Part shown: in pieces, positions 37,026-45,211 of the stretch
Layout: each line of letters starts with the position of its first letter
Numbering within the stretch: position 1 is the first letter of the stretch
Source: CAWIUB01 sp963839995
GTDB lineage: Bacteria > Actinomycetota > Actinomycetes > Mycobacteriales > Jatrophihabitantaceae
DNA: 64,000 bases
Direction of reading: 5' to 3'
Assembly: GCA_963839995.1 (NCBI GenBank)
Contig: CAWIXH010000017.1
Span: 62,001-126,000 of the forward strand
Position numbers and translations under genes: made by a program
Notes under the pieces: generated by a model
Seen by the model: the letters and a program-made list of their open reading frames with translations, nothing else
What the model was told of the DNA's origin: nothing
Databases searched by the model: none

Positions 37026-38564
37026 TCAGTAGACGCAGCTCTTGGTGATCTCCTGGGCGTTGCTGACGGCGCTCGACGAGGCCGGGGACGGCTGCGCCGG
37101 CGCCGATGTCGGGCCCGCGGCGGCCACCCGCTGTACCTGCCGTTCGTCCTCGCCGATGACCAGGGTCACCAGGTGGACCGACGAGCTCAGCTCGAGCTGG
37201 GCACCCGGCACGTGCGCGGCCACCGTCTTGGCCTGGCCCTGCAGGCCGTTCGGGTATTCCACGGTGGTGAGCGGGACCTGGGCGGTATCGCTGACCGCTC
37301 CGGTGCCGAATCCGAGCTGCTGCAGCGCCGCGGCGTTCACGCCGGCGATGCCGCTCTTGCCCGCGCCATTGAGCACGTCGACGGTGACGGTGGCAGGCGA
37401 CACCTGTTTGGCGGCCGCCAGCGCCGGGTCGGGCGGACGACCGATCAGGTTGGCCGCCCAGTTGCGCACCTGGGTCGTGTCGGAGAGGAATACCCAGCCC
37501 ACCGCGTTGGTCGTGCTGCCGTCGTTAGGGATCGTCGCGAAGTTGACGTTGCCGGCGGCCATGTCGGAGAACCGCTGGATCAGCTGCAACGGGTTCTTGG
37601 CGAGCGCCGGGTCCATGACCAGGGTGCTGCCGATCGCGTGCAGGATGTTCTGGACCCTGATCGGGTTCGTCAGCGTGCCGGCGCTGGTCATCTTCTTGAA
37701 CGCCTGGCTGAGGAAGTACTGCTGGCGCTTGATGCGCCCGAGGTCGCCCCCGGGCACACCGTGCCGCTGCCGGACGAAGGCAAGTGCCTGCTTGCCCTCG
37801 ATCGTCGACCAGCCAGCGCGCAGATCGATCCCGGAGTACCCGGAGCCGTTCGCGTCCGAGTCGGTAGAGGCGTTCTGCGTCGCACAGAGGTTGACCGGCA
37901 CGCCGTCGAGCGCTTTCGACAGGCGGAGGAAGCCGAGGAAGCCGATTGACAGGTAGTGGTCGATGGTGAGTCCGGTGAGGTTCTGCAGCGTCTGGATCAG
38001 CAGCTTCGCACCGCCCGACGGGTCGCCGTTCGCGTCGTTGAGCCCGTCGTGATAAGCGGCGTTGAGCTTGTTGGCCGGGTGGCCGGGGATCTGCACGTAG
38101 GTGTCGCGAGGGAAGGAGATCACCGTCGCCTTCGACCCGTCGGCCGGGATATGCAGGATCATCATCGTGTCGGTGTTTATGCCGCCGCCGTCGTCCTGGG
38201 TGCTCACCTCGGCGAGTTCAGCCGGTGTCGCGCCGTCGCGGGTGTCGTTGCCTGTGACCAGGATGTTCTCGTCCGTGCCGTCGATGTCCTTCCTCGGCAC
38301 GCCCGCCGCCTTGCCCGAGTGTGCCGGGATGGCGATGTTGACCGTCGCGATCGACGACCGGAAGGAGTTGTACGTCGCCCAGGCCCAGCCGCTGCCGGCC
38401 AGGACGGTAACCGCAAGCAGGCCGCCGAGCACCCGAGTGCCGATCGCGCCGATGCGTCGCCGGGCCCGGCGGCGAGCCGCCCGCTCTCGACGCCGCCGTT
38501 CGCTGCGCGTGATGCGTGGTGGCGGACCACCCGCTGGCGAGGTCAGCAGGTGGTCGAATGACAC
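37026..38564 (-). CDS. LytR-CpsA-Psr (LCP) family cell-wall glycopolymer ligase
   Basis: LCP proteins attach teichoic acids or arabinogalactan-type polymers to peptidoglycan outside the cell. The 512 residues comprise a very basic cytoplasmic start (20-38), one membrane helix (about 44-64), the LCP domain (about 100-335; NTDTMMILHIP, ISFPRDTYVQIPG, with the pyrophosphate-binding Arg) and a LytR_C domain (about 385-475; VDVLNGAGKSGIAG). The tail is Ala/Pro/Ser-rich. The GTG at 38564 is 2 bp behind aroQ. The polymer handled cannot be told. Confidence 0.88.
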   Translation of the reverse strand: MSFDHLLTSPAGGPPPRITRSERRRRERAARRRARRRIGAIGTRVLGGLLAVTVLAGSGWAWATYNSFRSSIATVNIAIPAHSGKAAGVPRKDIDGTDENILVTGNDTRDGATPAELAEVSTQDDGGGINTDTMMILHIPADGSKATVISFPRDTYVQIPGHPANKLNAAYHDGLNDANGDPSGGAKLLIQTLQNLTGLTIDHYLSIGFLGFLRLSKALDGVPVNLCATQNASTDSDANGSGYSGIDLRAGWSTIEGKQALAFVRQRHGVPGGDLGRIKRQQYFLSQAFKKMTSAGTLTNPIRVQNILHAIGSTLVMDPALAKNPLQLIQRFSDMAAGNVNFATIPNDGSTTNAVGWVFLSDTTQVRNWAANLIGRPPDPALAAAKQVSPATVTVDVLNGAGKSGIAGVNAAALQQLGFGTGAVSDTAQVPLTTVEYPNGLQGQAKTVAAHVPGAQLELSSSVHLVTLVIGEDERQVQRVAAAGPTSAPAQPSPASSSAVSNAQEITKSCVY

Positions 38565-38566
38565 GC

Positions 38567-39040
38567 CTATACGCTACTTGGCGGGCCCGAGGGCGGCCTA
38601 AACGACGAGATCCACGACAACGCGAGGACGTAACCCTCGACGCCGAGTCCGACGATGGACCCGTTGGCCGCGGCAGACACGTACGAATGGTGCCGAAATC
38701 TCTCCCGTGCGTGGATGTTGCTGATGTGCACTTCGACGAGAGGGGCGGTGCGCGCGGCGCATGCGTCGTACAACGCAACGGACGTGTGGGTCAGGGCGCC
38801 GGCGTTGAGCACGACCGGTGTCTCCGAGTCCGACGCCTCGTGCAGCCAGCCGAGCAGCTCGCCCTCGTGATCGGTCTGCCGCACCTCGACGTCCAGGCCT
38901 AGCTCGCGGCCACCGCTCACGCACAATGCCACCAGCTCGTCGTGGGTGGTGGTCCCGTAGATCGTGGGCTCGCGCTTGCCGAGCCGGCCCAGGTTGGGTC
39001 CGTTCAGGACCAGGACCCGCCGGGCTGAGGCTCCGGTCAC
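38567..39040 (-). CDS. aroQ: 3-dehydroquinate dehydratase, type II
   Basis: AroQ dehydrates dehydroquinate, step three of the shikimate pathway. The type II signature LNGPNLGRLGKREPTIYG (12-29, catalytic Y28), NAGALTHTS and EVHISNIHARE are present in 157 residues. About 15 extra residues follow the usual end. It starts with GTG at 39040, about 106 bp behind aroB across a complex dyad. Confidence 0.95.
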   Translation of the reverse strand: MTGASARRVLVLNGPNLGRLGKREPTIYGTTTHDELVALCVSGGRELGLDVEVRQTDHEGELLGWLHEASDSETPVVLNAGALTHTSVALYDACAARTAPLVEVHISNIHARERFRHHSYVSAAANGSIVGLGVEGYVLALSWISSFRPPSGPPSSV

Positions 39041-39053
39041 GCCGGCCTCAGAT

Positions 39054-39124
39054 CGATCGGGTTTTCCCCGCGATTGGCCGCGGCGGGGCGGCCACAGCGC
39101 TCATTCGCGGGGAAAAGGTGATCG
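39054..39124. repeat. Nested palindromic element between aroB and aroQ
   Basis: The outer arms TTTTCCCCGCGA (39062-39073) and TCGCGGGGAAAA (39105-39116) match perfectly and extend after a 3-base mismatch by CGATC/GATCG (39054-39058, 39120-39124). Inside lies a second perfect hairpin, TGGCCGC (39075-39081) with GCGGCCA (39088-39094). The folded form would have two stacked stems. It resembles a small mobile palindromic element or a structured spacer more than a simple terminator. Confidence 0.75.
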
Positions 39125-39146
39125 ACGTGTTGGCTCACCGGACTCG

Positions 39147-40235
39147 TCATCCGCCCACCTCGTCGTAGGCGGCCGCGAGGATCGCCGGGTCCGGGTCGTC
39201 CACCGTGATCGGGCGGGCGAGGCCGTCCAGCACGACGAACCGCAGCCGGTCGCCGCGGGCCTTCTTGTCCATCCGCATCGTCTCCAACAAGGCCGGGAAT
39301 GCGCCGGGGCGGTAGGCCGTGGGCAACCCCAGTGACGCGAGCACGACGCGATGCCGGTCGGCTGTGGCTTCGTCGAGCCGGCCGAGCAGCCGGCCGAGCG
39401 CGGCCGCGTACACCAGGCCCATCGACACCGCCGCCCCGTGTCGCCACCGGTACCGCTCGGCCCGCTCGATCGCGTGGCCCAGGGTGTGGCCGTAGTTGAG
39501 GATCTCCCGCCGGCCCTGCTCGGTGAGGTCCTCGCTGACCACTTCGGCCTTGACCTGGACGGATCGCTCGATCAGCCGCTGCTCGACGCCGTTGCCGGGT
39601 TTGCCGGCCGCCGATGGGTCGGCCTCGAGCAGATCGAGGATAACCGGGTCCGCGATGAACCCGCACTTGACGACCTCGGCAAGCCCCGCGACGTAGTCAT
39701 CGACGGGCAGCGTCTCGAGCGCGGTCAGGTCGCAGAGCACGCCAGCTGGCGGGTGGAAGGCGCCAACCAGGTTCTTGCCCCGGTCGGTGTTGATGCCGGT
39801 CTTGCCGCCGATCGCGGCGTCGACCATTCCGGCCAGCGTCGTGGGCACCTGTACGACGCGCACCCCGCGCAGCCAGGCCGCGGCGACCCACCCGGCCAGG
39901 TCGGTGGTCGCTCCCCCGCCGAGCCCGACGATGGCGTCCGATCGGGTCACGCCGATCTGCCCCAGCGCGTCCCAGCAGATACCGGCGACCCGTAGCGTCT
40001 TCGCGTCCTCGCCCTCCGGCACCTCGACGAGGTGCGCCCCGAAGCCGTGGGTGCGCAGGTCGTCGCGGATCGCCTCGCCGCTCATCCGCAGGGTCGGTGG
40101 GTGGATCACCGCCACCCGGGCGGCGCCGGTGAGCAGCGGCGGCAACTCGCCGAGCACGCTGTGGCCGACCAGGACGTCGTACGGTGCGAGGCCGCCGACG
40201 TGGATGGTGCTCACCCGCTCAGTGCGGTTCCTCAT
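39147..40235 (-). CDS. aroB: 3-dehydroquinate synthase
   Basis: AroB cyclises DAHP to dehydroquinate, with NAD+ and a metal. The 362 residues contain GLGGGATTDLAGWVAAAWLRG, PTTLAGMVDAAIGGKTGIN and the metal-binding NYGHTLGHAIE. It overlaps the aroK stop as ATGA, so the two are coupled. Confidence 0.95.
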   Translation of the reverse strand: MRNRTERVSTIHVGGLAPYDVLVGHSVLGELPPLLTGAARVAVIHPPTLRMSGEAIRDDLRTHGFGAHLVEVPEGEDAKTLRVAGICWDALGQIGVTRSDAIVGLGGGATTDLAGWVAAAWLRGVRVVQVPTTLAGMVDAAIGGKTGINTDRGKNLVGAFHPPAGVLCDLTALETLPVDDYVAGLAEVVKCGFIADPVILDLLEADPSAAGKPGNGVEQRLIERSVQVKAEVVSEDLTEQGRREILNYGHTLGHAIERAERYRWRHGAAVSMGLVYAAALGRLLGRLDEATADRHRVVLASLGLPTAYRPGAFPALLETMRMDKKARGDRLRFVVLDGLARPITVDDPDPAILAAAYDEVGG

Positions 40236-40765
40236 GAGGGGCTCACCGGCACACCCAGCAGGTCGGCGATGACAGCGGCCACCCGGCGGGCGCTGCGCCG
40301 CTCGGTGTCGACCGTGATCGTCGCAACCTCGCGGTACAGCGGCTCGCGTTCCTGCGCGAGTGCAGCCAGCCGGCCTGCCGTGTCGCCGGCCAGCAGCGGG
40401 CGGACATGCCCGCCGGCCGACCGGTCCAGCCGGTCGGTCAGCGTCGGCACCCGGGTGCTGAGCAGCACCACCGGGGCCGGCGCGGACAGCAAAGCGGCGC
40501 GGGTCCCCGCGTCGAGCACCGCTCCCCCGCCCAGCGAAAACACCCCATCGAAGTCGTGCAGCGCCACGGCGATCACCTGCGCCTCGAGCGCGCGGAACGC
40601 CGCCTCGCCGTCTGCGGCGAAGATCTCCGGGACAGAGCGCCCGGTCCGTTGCTCGACGAGATCGTCGGAATCGGCGAACACCACGCCAAGCAGCGCCGCC
40701 AGCCGACGTCCTGCAGTGGTCTTGCCGGCGCCGGGCAGCCCGATCAGGACAGCACGCGGCGTCAC
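40232..40765 (-). CDS. aroK: Shikimate kinase
   Basis: AroK phosphorylates shikimate. The P-loop is GLPGAGKT (9-16), the shikimate-binding Asp lies in FADSDDLVE and FSLGGGAVLD holds the GGG motif. The GTG at 40765 follows an AGGGG site and gives the usual 177-residue length. It follows aroC by 49 bp. Confidence 0.94.
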   Translation of the reverse strand: MTPRAVLIGLPGAGKTTAGRRLAALLGVVFADSDDLVEQRTGRSVPEIFAADGEAAFRALEAQVIAVALHDFDGVFSLGGGAVLDAGTRAALLSAPAPVVLLSTRVPTLTDRLDRSAGGHVRPLLAGDTAGRLAALAQEREPLYREVATITVDTERRSARRVAAVIADLLGVPVSPS

Positions 40766-40814
40766 CCGAGGCCCCTGCGCAAGTGTGAGCGCAGCGCGCG
40801 GTTTCGTGGGGGGC

Positions 40815-42053
40815 TCACGTCGCCGTCTCCGCGGGGGTGAGCGTGCTCGCGTCCGGTGGTGCGGGCGCCAGCCCGCGCTCCGCCAGCCGAGCGAGGTAGG
40901 CCTGCGCATTGCGGCGCGTCTCGTCGACCGAGTCTCCGCCGAACTTCTCCAGCACTGCGTCGGCAACGACGAGTGCGACCATCGCCTCGGCGATCACGGC
41001 TGCCGCCGGGACGGCGCACACGTCGGACCGCTGGTTGATGGCGACTGCCGGCTCGCCGGTCGCGGTGTCGACCGTGGCGAGGGCGCGCGGCACCGTGGAG
41101 ATCGGCTTCATCGCGGCCCGCACGCGCAACACCTCGCCGGTCGTCATGCCGCCTTCCGTGCCCCCAGACCTGCCGGTCACCCGGCGGATCGCGCCGCCCG
41201 CGCCGCGGACGATCTGGTCGTGCGCCGCGGAGCCGCGACTGCGCGCCAGGTCGAACCCATCGCCCATCTCGACGCCCTTGATCGCCTGAATGCCCATCAG
41301 GGCACCGGCCAGCCGGGCGTCCAGCCGCCGGTCACCTTGCACATGGCTGCCCAGGCCAGGCGGCAAGCCGTATACCAGCACCTCGACCACGCCGCCCAGG
41401 GTGTCGCCGTCCCGCTTCGTCGCGTCGATCTCGGCGACCATGGCCGCGCTCGCGGCATCATCCAGGCAGCGCACCGACGAGGCGTCCACGCGGTCCTCGT
41501 CGCCGGGCATCGGGACGATGCCGGCTGGCGCCACAACCGACCCGATCGACACCACGTGGCTGAGCACCTCGGCGCCGAGGCTCTGCCGCAGGAAGGCCCG
41601 CGCGACGGTACCGAGCGCGACCCGCGCCGCGGTCTCGCGGGCACTGGCCCGCTCGAGCACCGGACGGGCGTCGTCGACGTCGTACTTTTGCATGCCGGCG
41701 AGATCGGCGTGGCCTGGACGTGGCCGGGTCAGCGGGGCGTTGCGGGCCTGTTCGGCCAGGACTGCCGGGTCGATCGGGTCCGCGGCCATCACGGTCTGCC
41801 ACTTGGACCACTCGGTATTGCCGACGCGGACTGCCACCGGGCCGCCCAGCGTCCGGCCGTGCCGGACTCCGCCGGTGAGCTCGACCTCGTCGGCCTCGAA
41901 GCTCATCCGGGCCCCGCGCCCGTATCCCAGCCGGCGACGTGCCAGCGCGCGGCCTAGGGCGGCGGTGGTGACCTCGACACCAGCGGGCAACCCGTCCAGC
42001 ACGGCAACCAGGGCCGGGCCGTGGGACTCACCCGCGGTCAGGAAGCGCAACAC
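40815..42053 (-). CDS. aroC: Chorismate synthase
   Basis: AroC converts EPSP to chorismate using reduced FMN. The 412 residues show the start LRFLTAGESHGPALVAVLDG, SRGSAAHDQI and the SGGTEGGMTTGE segment that binds substrate and flavin. GTG at 42053 or the adjoining TTG is the start. It begins aroC-aroK-aroB-aroQ; aroE lies 2.3 kb away, and the other shikimate-pathway genes are not in the window. Confidence 0.95.
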   Translation of the reverse strand: MLRFLTAGESHGPALVAVLDGLPAGVEVTTAALGRALARRRLGYGRGARMSFEADEVELTGGVRHGRTLGGPVAVRVGNTEWSKWQTVMAADPIDPAVLAEQARNAPLTRPRPGHADLAGMQKYDVDDARPVLERASARETAARVALGTVARAFLRQSLGAEVLSHVVSIGSVVAPAGIVPMPGDEDRVDASSVRCLDDAASAAMVAEIDATKRDGDTLGGVVEVLVYGLPPGLGSHVQGDRRLDARLAGALMGIQAIKGVEMGDGFDLARSRGSAAHDQIVRGAGGAIRRVTGRSGGTEGGMTTGEVLRVRAAMKPISTVPRALATVDTATGEPAVAINQRSDVCAVPAAAVIAEAMVALVVADAVLEKFGGDSVDETRRNAQAYLARLAERGLAPAPPDASTLTPAETAT

Positions 42054-42065
42054 CCGTCCAGTCTC

Positions 42066-42728
42066 TCAGAAGGCGGTGTATACAGCGGCTGCGATCAATG
42101 CTCCGGCGGTCAAGGACGGCCCGAACGGCAGCTGCGTCTTCCACGACGCGCGCCGGGTCAGCAGCGCGAAACCAGCGACCAGGCCGCCGACCACGAACCC
42201 GAGGAAGAACCCCGGGAGCAGGTAGCCCCAGCCGAGCCAGCCGAGATAGCTGCCGAGCAGGCCGGCGAGCTTCACGTCGCCAAAGCCGACCGAACTGGGC
42301 GAGATCAGCGCCAGCGCGAAGAACACCGCGAAGCTCGCCGCGCTGGCCTCGGCGGCGCGCAGCAGCGCCGCCCAGTCGCTACGCATTGCCGCCGCGACTG
42401 TGAGCAGCACGGTGCCCGCGGCCGCGCCGGTCAGCATGAGCCGGTCGGGAAGCCGGTGGTGCTCGACGTCGATGACGATCAGCGGAGTCACCACCAGCGC
42501 CAGAGCGACGAACGCCGGCCAGGCCGCCATCCAGCCGACGGCGATTCCGGCGAGCCCGCCACTGATCGCGCCGATCAGCGCGGTGCAGATGATCCGGTCC
42601 GCGGTGGTGGCCTGCCAATGCCACCATGCGGCGCCGTCGCGGTCTGGCACCCGAACCGACAGCGCGGCCAGGTACGGCGCCGCGGCGACGGCGACCGCGG
42701 CGGCCACGAGACCCGGCGCAAGCGACAC
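42066..42728 (-). CDS. Prepilin peptidase, A24 family
   Basis: A membrane aspartic protease that trims prepilin leader peptides. It has about six to seven hydrophobic helices and the two catalytic Asp motifs: VIDVEHHRLPDRL and GFGDVKLAG. Like many actinobacterial members it is short (220 residues) and lacks the N-terminal methylase domain. The GTG at 42728 is chosen because a TAGGCT hexamer ends 8 bases before it (leaderless pattern). The ATG at 42761, only 9 bp from the divergent mobA start, is the alternative. No pilin genes are in the window. Confidence 0.82.
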   Translation of the reverse strand: MSLAPGLVAAAVAVAAAPYLAALSVRVPDRDGAAWWHWQATTADRIICTALIGAISGGLAGIAVGWMAAWPAFVALALVVTPLIVIDVEHHRLPDRLMLTGAAAGTVLLTVAAAMRSDWAALLRAAEASAASFAVFFALALISPSSVGFGDVKLAGLLGSYLGWLGWGYLLPGFFLGFVVGGLVAGFALLTRRASWKTQLPFGPSLTAGALIAAAVYTAF

Positions 42729-42770
42729 GGTCGACGAGCCTATTGCGCCGGCTGCGGCCATGATGGGCAG

Positions 42771-43355
42771 ATGGCTGCCGCGCCGTTCGACGCGGTCGTG
42801 CTCGCCGGCGGCGAGGCGGCTCGTCTCGGTGGTGCGGACAAACCAGGGCTGGTAATCGCCGGGCGGACGCTGCTCGACCGCGTCCTGGCGGCCGTCAGGC
42901 AGGCACAGCGGCGCGTCGTCGTCGGGCCACCCCGCCCGCTGCCGCCGGACGTGATCATGTGCCGCGAACAGCCACCGGGAGGTGGGCCGGTGGCGGCGCT
43001 GGCGGCGGGCCTGCCACAGACGCGCAGCGAGGTCGTCGTCGTACTCGGGGCCGACCTGCCATGGATCGGGCCGGCCGTGCCCGTCCTGGTCGCTGCACTT
43101 GCCGCGCCCGATGGCGATGCGGCGGCGCTCGTCGACGGCTCCGAGCGACCGAACCTGCTGGCGAGCGCCTGGCGCCGTGCCGCGCTGGTCGGCGCGCTGA
43201 CCCGGGTCGGGGACCCAACCGGGCGTTCGATGCGCCTGCTCGCATCGCACGCCGACGTGCGCCCCGTCGCGGACCCGGAGGGCTGGGGTGAGGATTGCGA
43301 CACTTGGCAGGACTTCGAACACGCTAGGCGGAGGGCTCATGAACCCATTGGATGA
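42771..43355 (+). CDS. mobA: MobA-like molybdenum cofactor guanylyltransferase
   Basis: The 194-residue nucleotidyltransferase has the N-terminal LAGGEAARLGGADKP (11-25), which binds GTP, and a VVLGADLPWIGP motif with the metal-binding Asp. MobA attaches GMP to molybdopterin. It overlaps DUF6457 by 17 bp and is 227 bp from fdhD, which also serves molybdenum enzymes, supporting this over other NTP-transferases of the same fold. Confidence 0.82.
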   Translation: MAAAPFDAVVLAGGEAARLGGADKPGLVIAGRTLLDRVLAAVRQAQRRVVVGPPRPLPPDVIMCREQPPGGGPVAALAAGLPQTRSEVVVVLGADLPWIGPAVPVLVAALAAPDGDAAALVDGSERPNLLASAWRRAALVGALTRVGDPTGRSMRLLASHADVRPVADPEGWGEDCDTWQDFEHARRRAHEPIG

Positions 43356-43653
43356 CTGGATCGCCCAGCTCGCGGCCGAACTAGGCGTGGACCCGGGCGC
43401 GATCGACCGGGACCAGCTGCTGGCGGTAGCCCGCGACGCCGCCCACGCCGTCGCCCGGCCGGCCGCGCCGCTGACCACCTACCTCGTGGGCCTGGCCGCC
43501 GGACTGCGCGGCGGCGGCGCCGAGGCCGCGAAACGGGCCGCCGAGACTGCCCTACGTCTCGCCGCGACCCGGTCGTCGTCGTCAGCCGACGACCAACGAC
43601 GCACCGGCGTAGACGTTCACCCGGCCGTCGCGGACCAGCCCGGCGAGCAATAG
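43339..43653 (+). CDS. DUF6457 protein, partner of mobA
   Basis: A 104-residue protein opening with MNPLDDWIAQLAAELGVDP, a small helical domain found behind or fused to actinobacterial mobA genes. GGAGGG precedes the ATG at 43339. Its last 72 bp run antisense to the 3' end of fdhD, and the residues after about 80 (a Ser/Asp-rich tail) are probably not conserved. A role in molybdenum cofactor synthesis is inferred from position only. Confidence 0.75.
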   Translation: MNPLDDWIAQLAAELGVDPGAIDRDQLLAVARDAAHAVARPAAPLTTYLVGLAAGLRGGGAEAAKRAAETALRLAATRSSSSADDQRRTGVDVHPAVADQPGEQ

Positions 43654-44376
43654 ACCGTACTTGCGGGCCAGATCGACCGCCAGGCTGGAGGGGGCCGAAA
43701 CGGCCACGATCCCCGCGACCCCGGCCGCGACCGCCTTCTGCACGATCTCGAACGAGACCCGCCCACTCACGACCAGCAGCTGGTCGGTGAGCGGGACGCG
43801 TCGCTCGAGCAGCGCCCAGCCGGTGACTTTGTCGACGGCGTTGTGCCGCCCGACGTCCTCGCGCACCGCGAGCAGCTCGCCGTCGGCACGCGCGAGCGCG
43901 GCCGCGTGCACCCCGCCGGTGCGCGAGAACGCTCGCTGGCGTGGGCGCATGGCCACCGGCAGCCTGGCCAGCGTGCCGCGCCGGACTGTCCAGTCCGGGG
44001 ATGAGGGCGGGTGCCGTTGCAGCGGCGTCAAGTCGAGGACGTCGGCGCTGCAAACCCCGCAGGCGGCCGAGGTGACGAACGCGCGGGGCTGCGGCGGTTC
44101 GACGCCGGCCCGCAACGTGACATGCACCCGATCATCGCCGTCGTCGCGGCATTCGCGCAGCACGGCCACGTCGTCCGCAATGCGTACGCCGGACTCGACC
44201 AGCAGCCAGCCCGCGGCCAGCTCGACGTCGTTCCCCGGGGTGCGCATCAACACGGCCAGCGCCGCGCCGTCCAGCGTCAAGATCAGCGGCGCTTCTACGG
44301 CCAGATCGTCGGGGGCGGAAGCGCTCGCAGTGCCGTCCAGGCGCACGATCGCGCGCCGCGTTGTAGTCACGGCCAT
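43582..44376 (-). CDS. fdhD: Formate dehydrogenase accessory sulfurtransferase
   Basis: FdhD transfers sulfur from a cysteine desulfurase to the molybdenum cofactor of formate dehydrogenase. The key CGVC pair lies in SAACGVCSADV, and the C-terminal VYAGASLV ends the family domain. No formate dehydrogenase is in the window. The ATG at 44376 (MAVTTTRRAIVRLDG) is chosen. A GTG at 44403 would overlap aroE by 8 bp. It converges with DUF6457. Confidence 0.9.
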   Translation of the reverse strand: MAVTTTRRAIVRLDGTASASAPDDLAVEAPLILTLDGAALAVLMRTPGNDVELAAGWLLVESGVRIADDVAVLRECRDDGDDRVHVTLRAGVEPPQPRAFVTSAACGVCSADVLDLTPLQRHPPSSPDWTVRRGTLARLPVAMRPRQRAFSRTGGVHAAALARADGELLAVREDVGRHNAVDKVTGWALLERRVPLTDQLLVVSGRVSFEIVQKAVAAGVAGIVAVSAPSSLAVDLARKYGLLLAGLVRDGRVNVYAGASLVVG

Positions 44377-44395
44377 GTCGCGAGCGTACGCAGGC

Positions 44396-45211
44396 TCAGA
44401 CACCGCAGCCGGGGGCCGCGGCGCGCAGAGCGGCGCGCATGGCCTCCACCGGGGCGGCCCGACCGGTCATCAGCTCCACCTGCTCCACGGCCTGGTGCAA
44501 CAGCAGCAGCGCTCCGCTCACGACGGTCCCTCCGGCTCGCTGCATGGCGGCCGCTGCAGCGGTCGGCCACGGGTCGTACACCGCATCGAGGAGCACCTGG
44601 TCGGCCCGCCACCGATGGGCGGCGACCACGTCCGCCGCACCACGGGGCAATGCCGAGACGATCAGCTGCGCGCCCAGCTCATCGGCGTCCGGCGACAGAA
44701 CGCCCACCTCCAGCCGCACACCGACCCGTTCGGCGCCCGCGCGCACATCGCCGGTGCGCGCGAGATCACGCACAAGCAGAGCACAATGCGACACCCCGAG
44801 CTCCGCCAGCGCGGTTACGGCCGCCTGCGCGGTGCCGCCCGCTCCGAGCACCGTCACGCGCTGGGTGGCAACGCCGCGCTCGCGGAGCGCGGCCAGCAGG
44901 CCGGCGACGTCGGTGTTGTCGGCCAGCCACCCGTCCGGGCGGGGTAACAGGGTGTTCGCGGCTCCCGCCATCGCAGCGCGCTCGGTGGCTGACGAGGCCA
45001 GCGCCAGCGCGGTGCGCTTCAGCGGCATGGTGCACGAGAACCCCACCCACTCGGGTCCTGCGCTGGCCAGGAGCGCCGGCAGTTGCCGCTCGTCACACTC
45101 GATCGCGTCGTACGTCCAGGTCAGGTCGAGTTCCGCGTACGCCGCCCGATGCAGGGCGGGTGACAGCGAATGCGACACGGGCCGGCCGAGCACCGCCGCC
45201 CGTCGCGGCAT
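44396..45211 (-). CDS. aroE: Shikimate dehydrogenase
   Basis: AroE reduces dehydroshikimate with NADPH. The 271 residues have the substrate motif SHSLSPALHRAAY (13-25), the catalytic Lys in TMPLK, DNTDVAGL and the nucleotide-binding GAGGTAQA. The ATG at 45211 overlaps the mltG stop by one base (TGATG). It continues alaS-ruvX-mltG-aroE as in Streptomyces. Confidence 0.94.
   Translation of the reverse strand: MPRRAAVLGRPVSHSLSPALHRAAYAELDLTWTYDAIECDERQLPALLASAGPEWVGFSCTMPLKRTALALASSATERAAMAGAANTLLPRPDGWLADNTDVAGLLAALRERGVATQRVTVLGAGGTAQAAVTALAELGVSHCALLVRDLARTGDVRAGAERVGVRLEVGVLSPDADELGAQLIVSALPRGAADVVAAHRWRADQVLLDAVYDPWPTAAAAAMQRAGGTVVSGALLLLHQAVEQVELMTGRAAPVEAMRAALRAAAPGCGV

Noticed and set aside
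39041..39146. tRNA gene in the aroB-aroQ gap, because of its cloverleaf-like folding
   Set aside because: There is no T-loop GTTCRA motif, anticodon arm or acceptor arrangement; the arms are too long and symmetric.
40032..41957. A 641-codon plus-strand frame opposite aroB, aroK and aroC
   Set aside because: It spans three real minus-strand genes and shows no domain; it is a codon-bias artefact.
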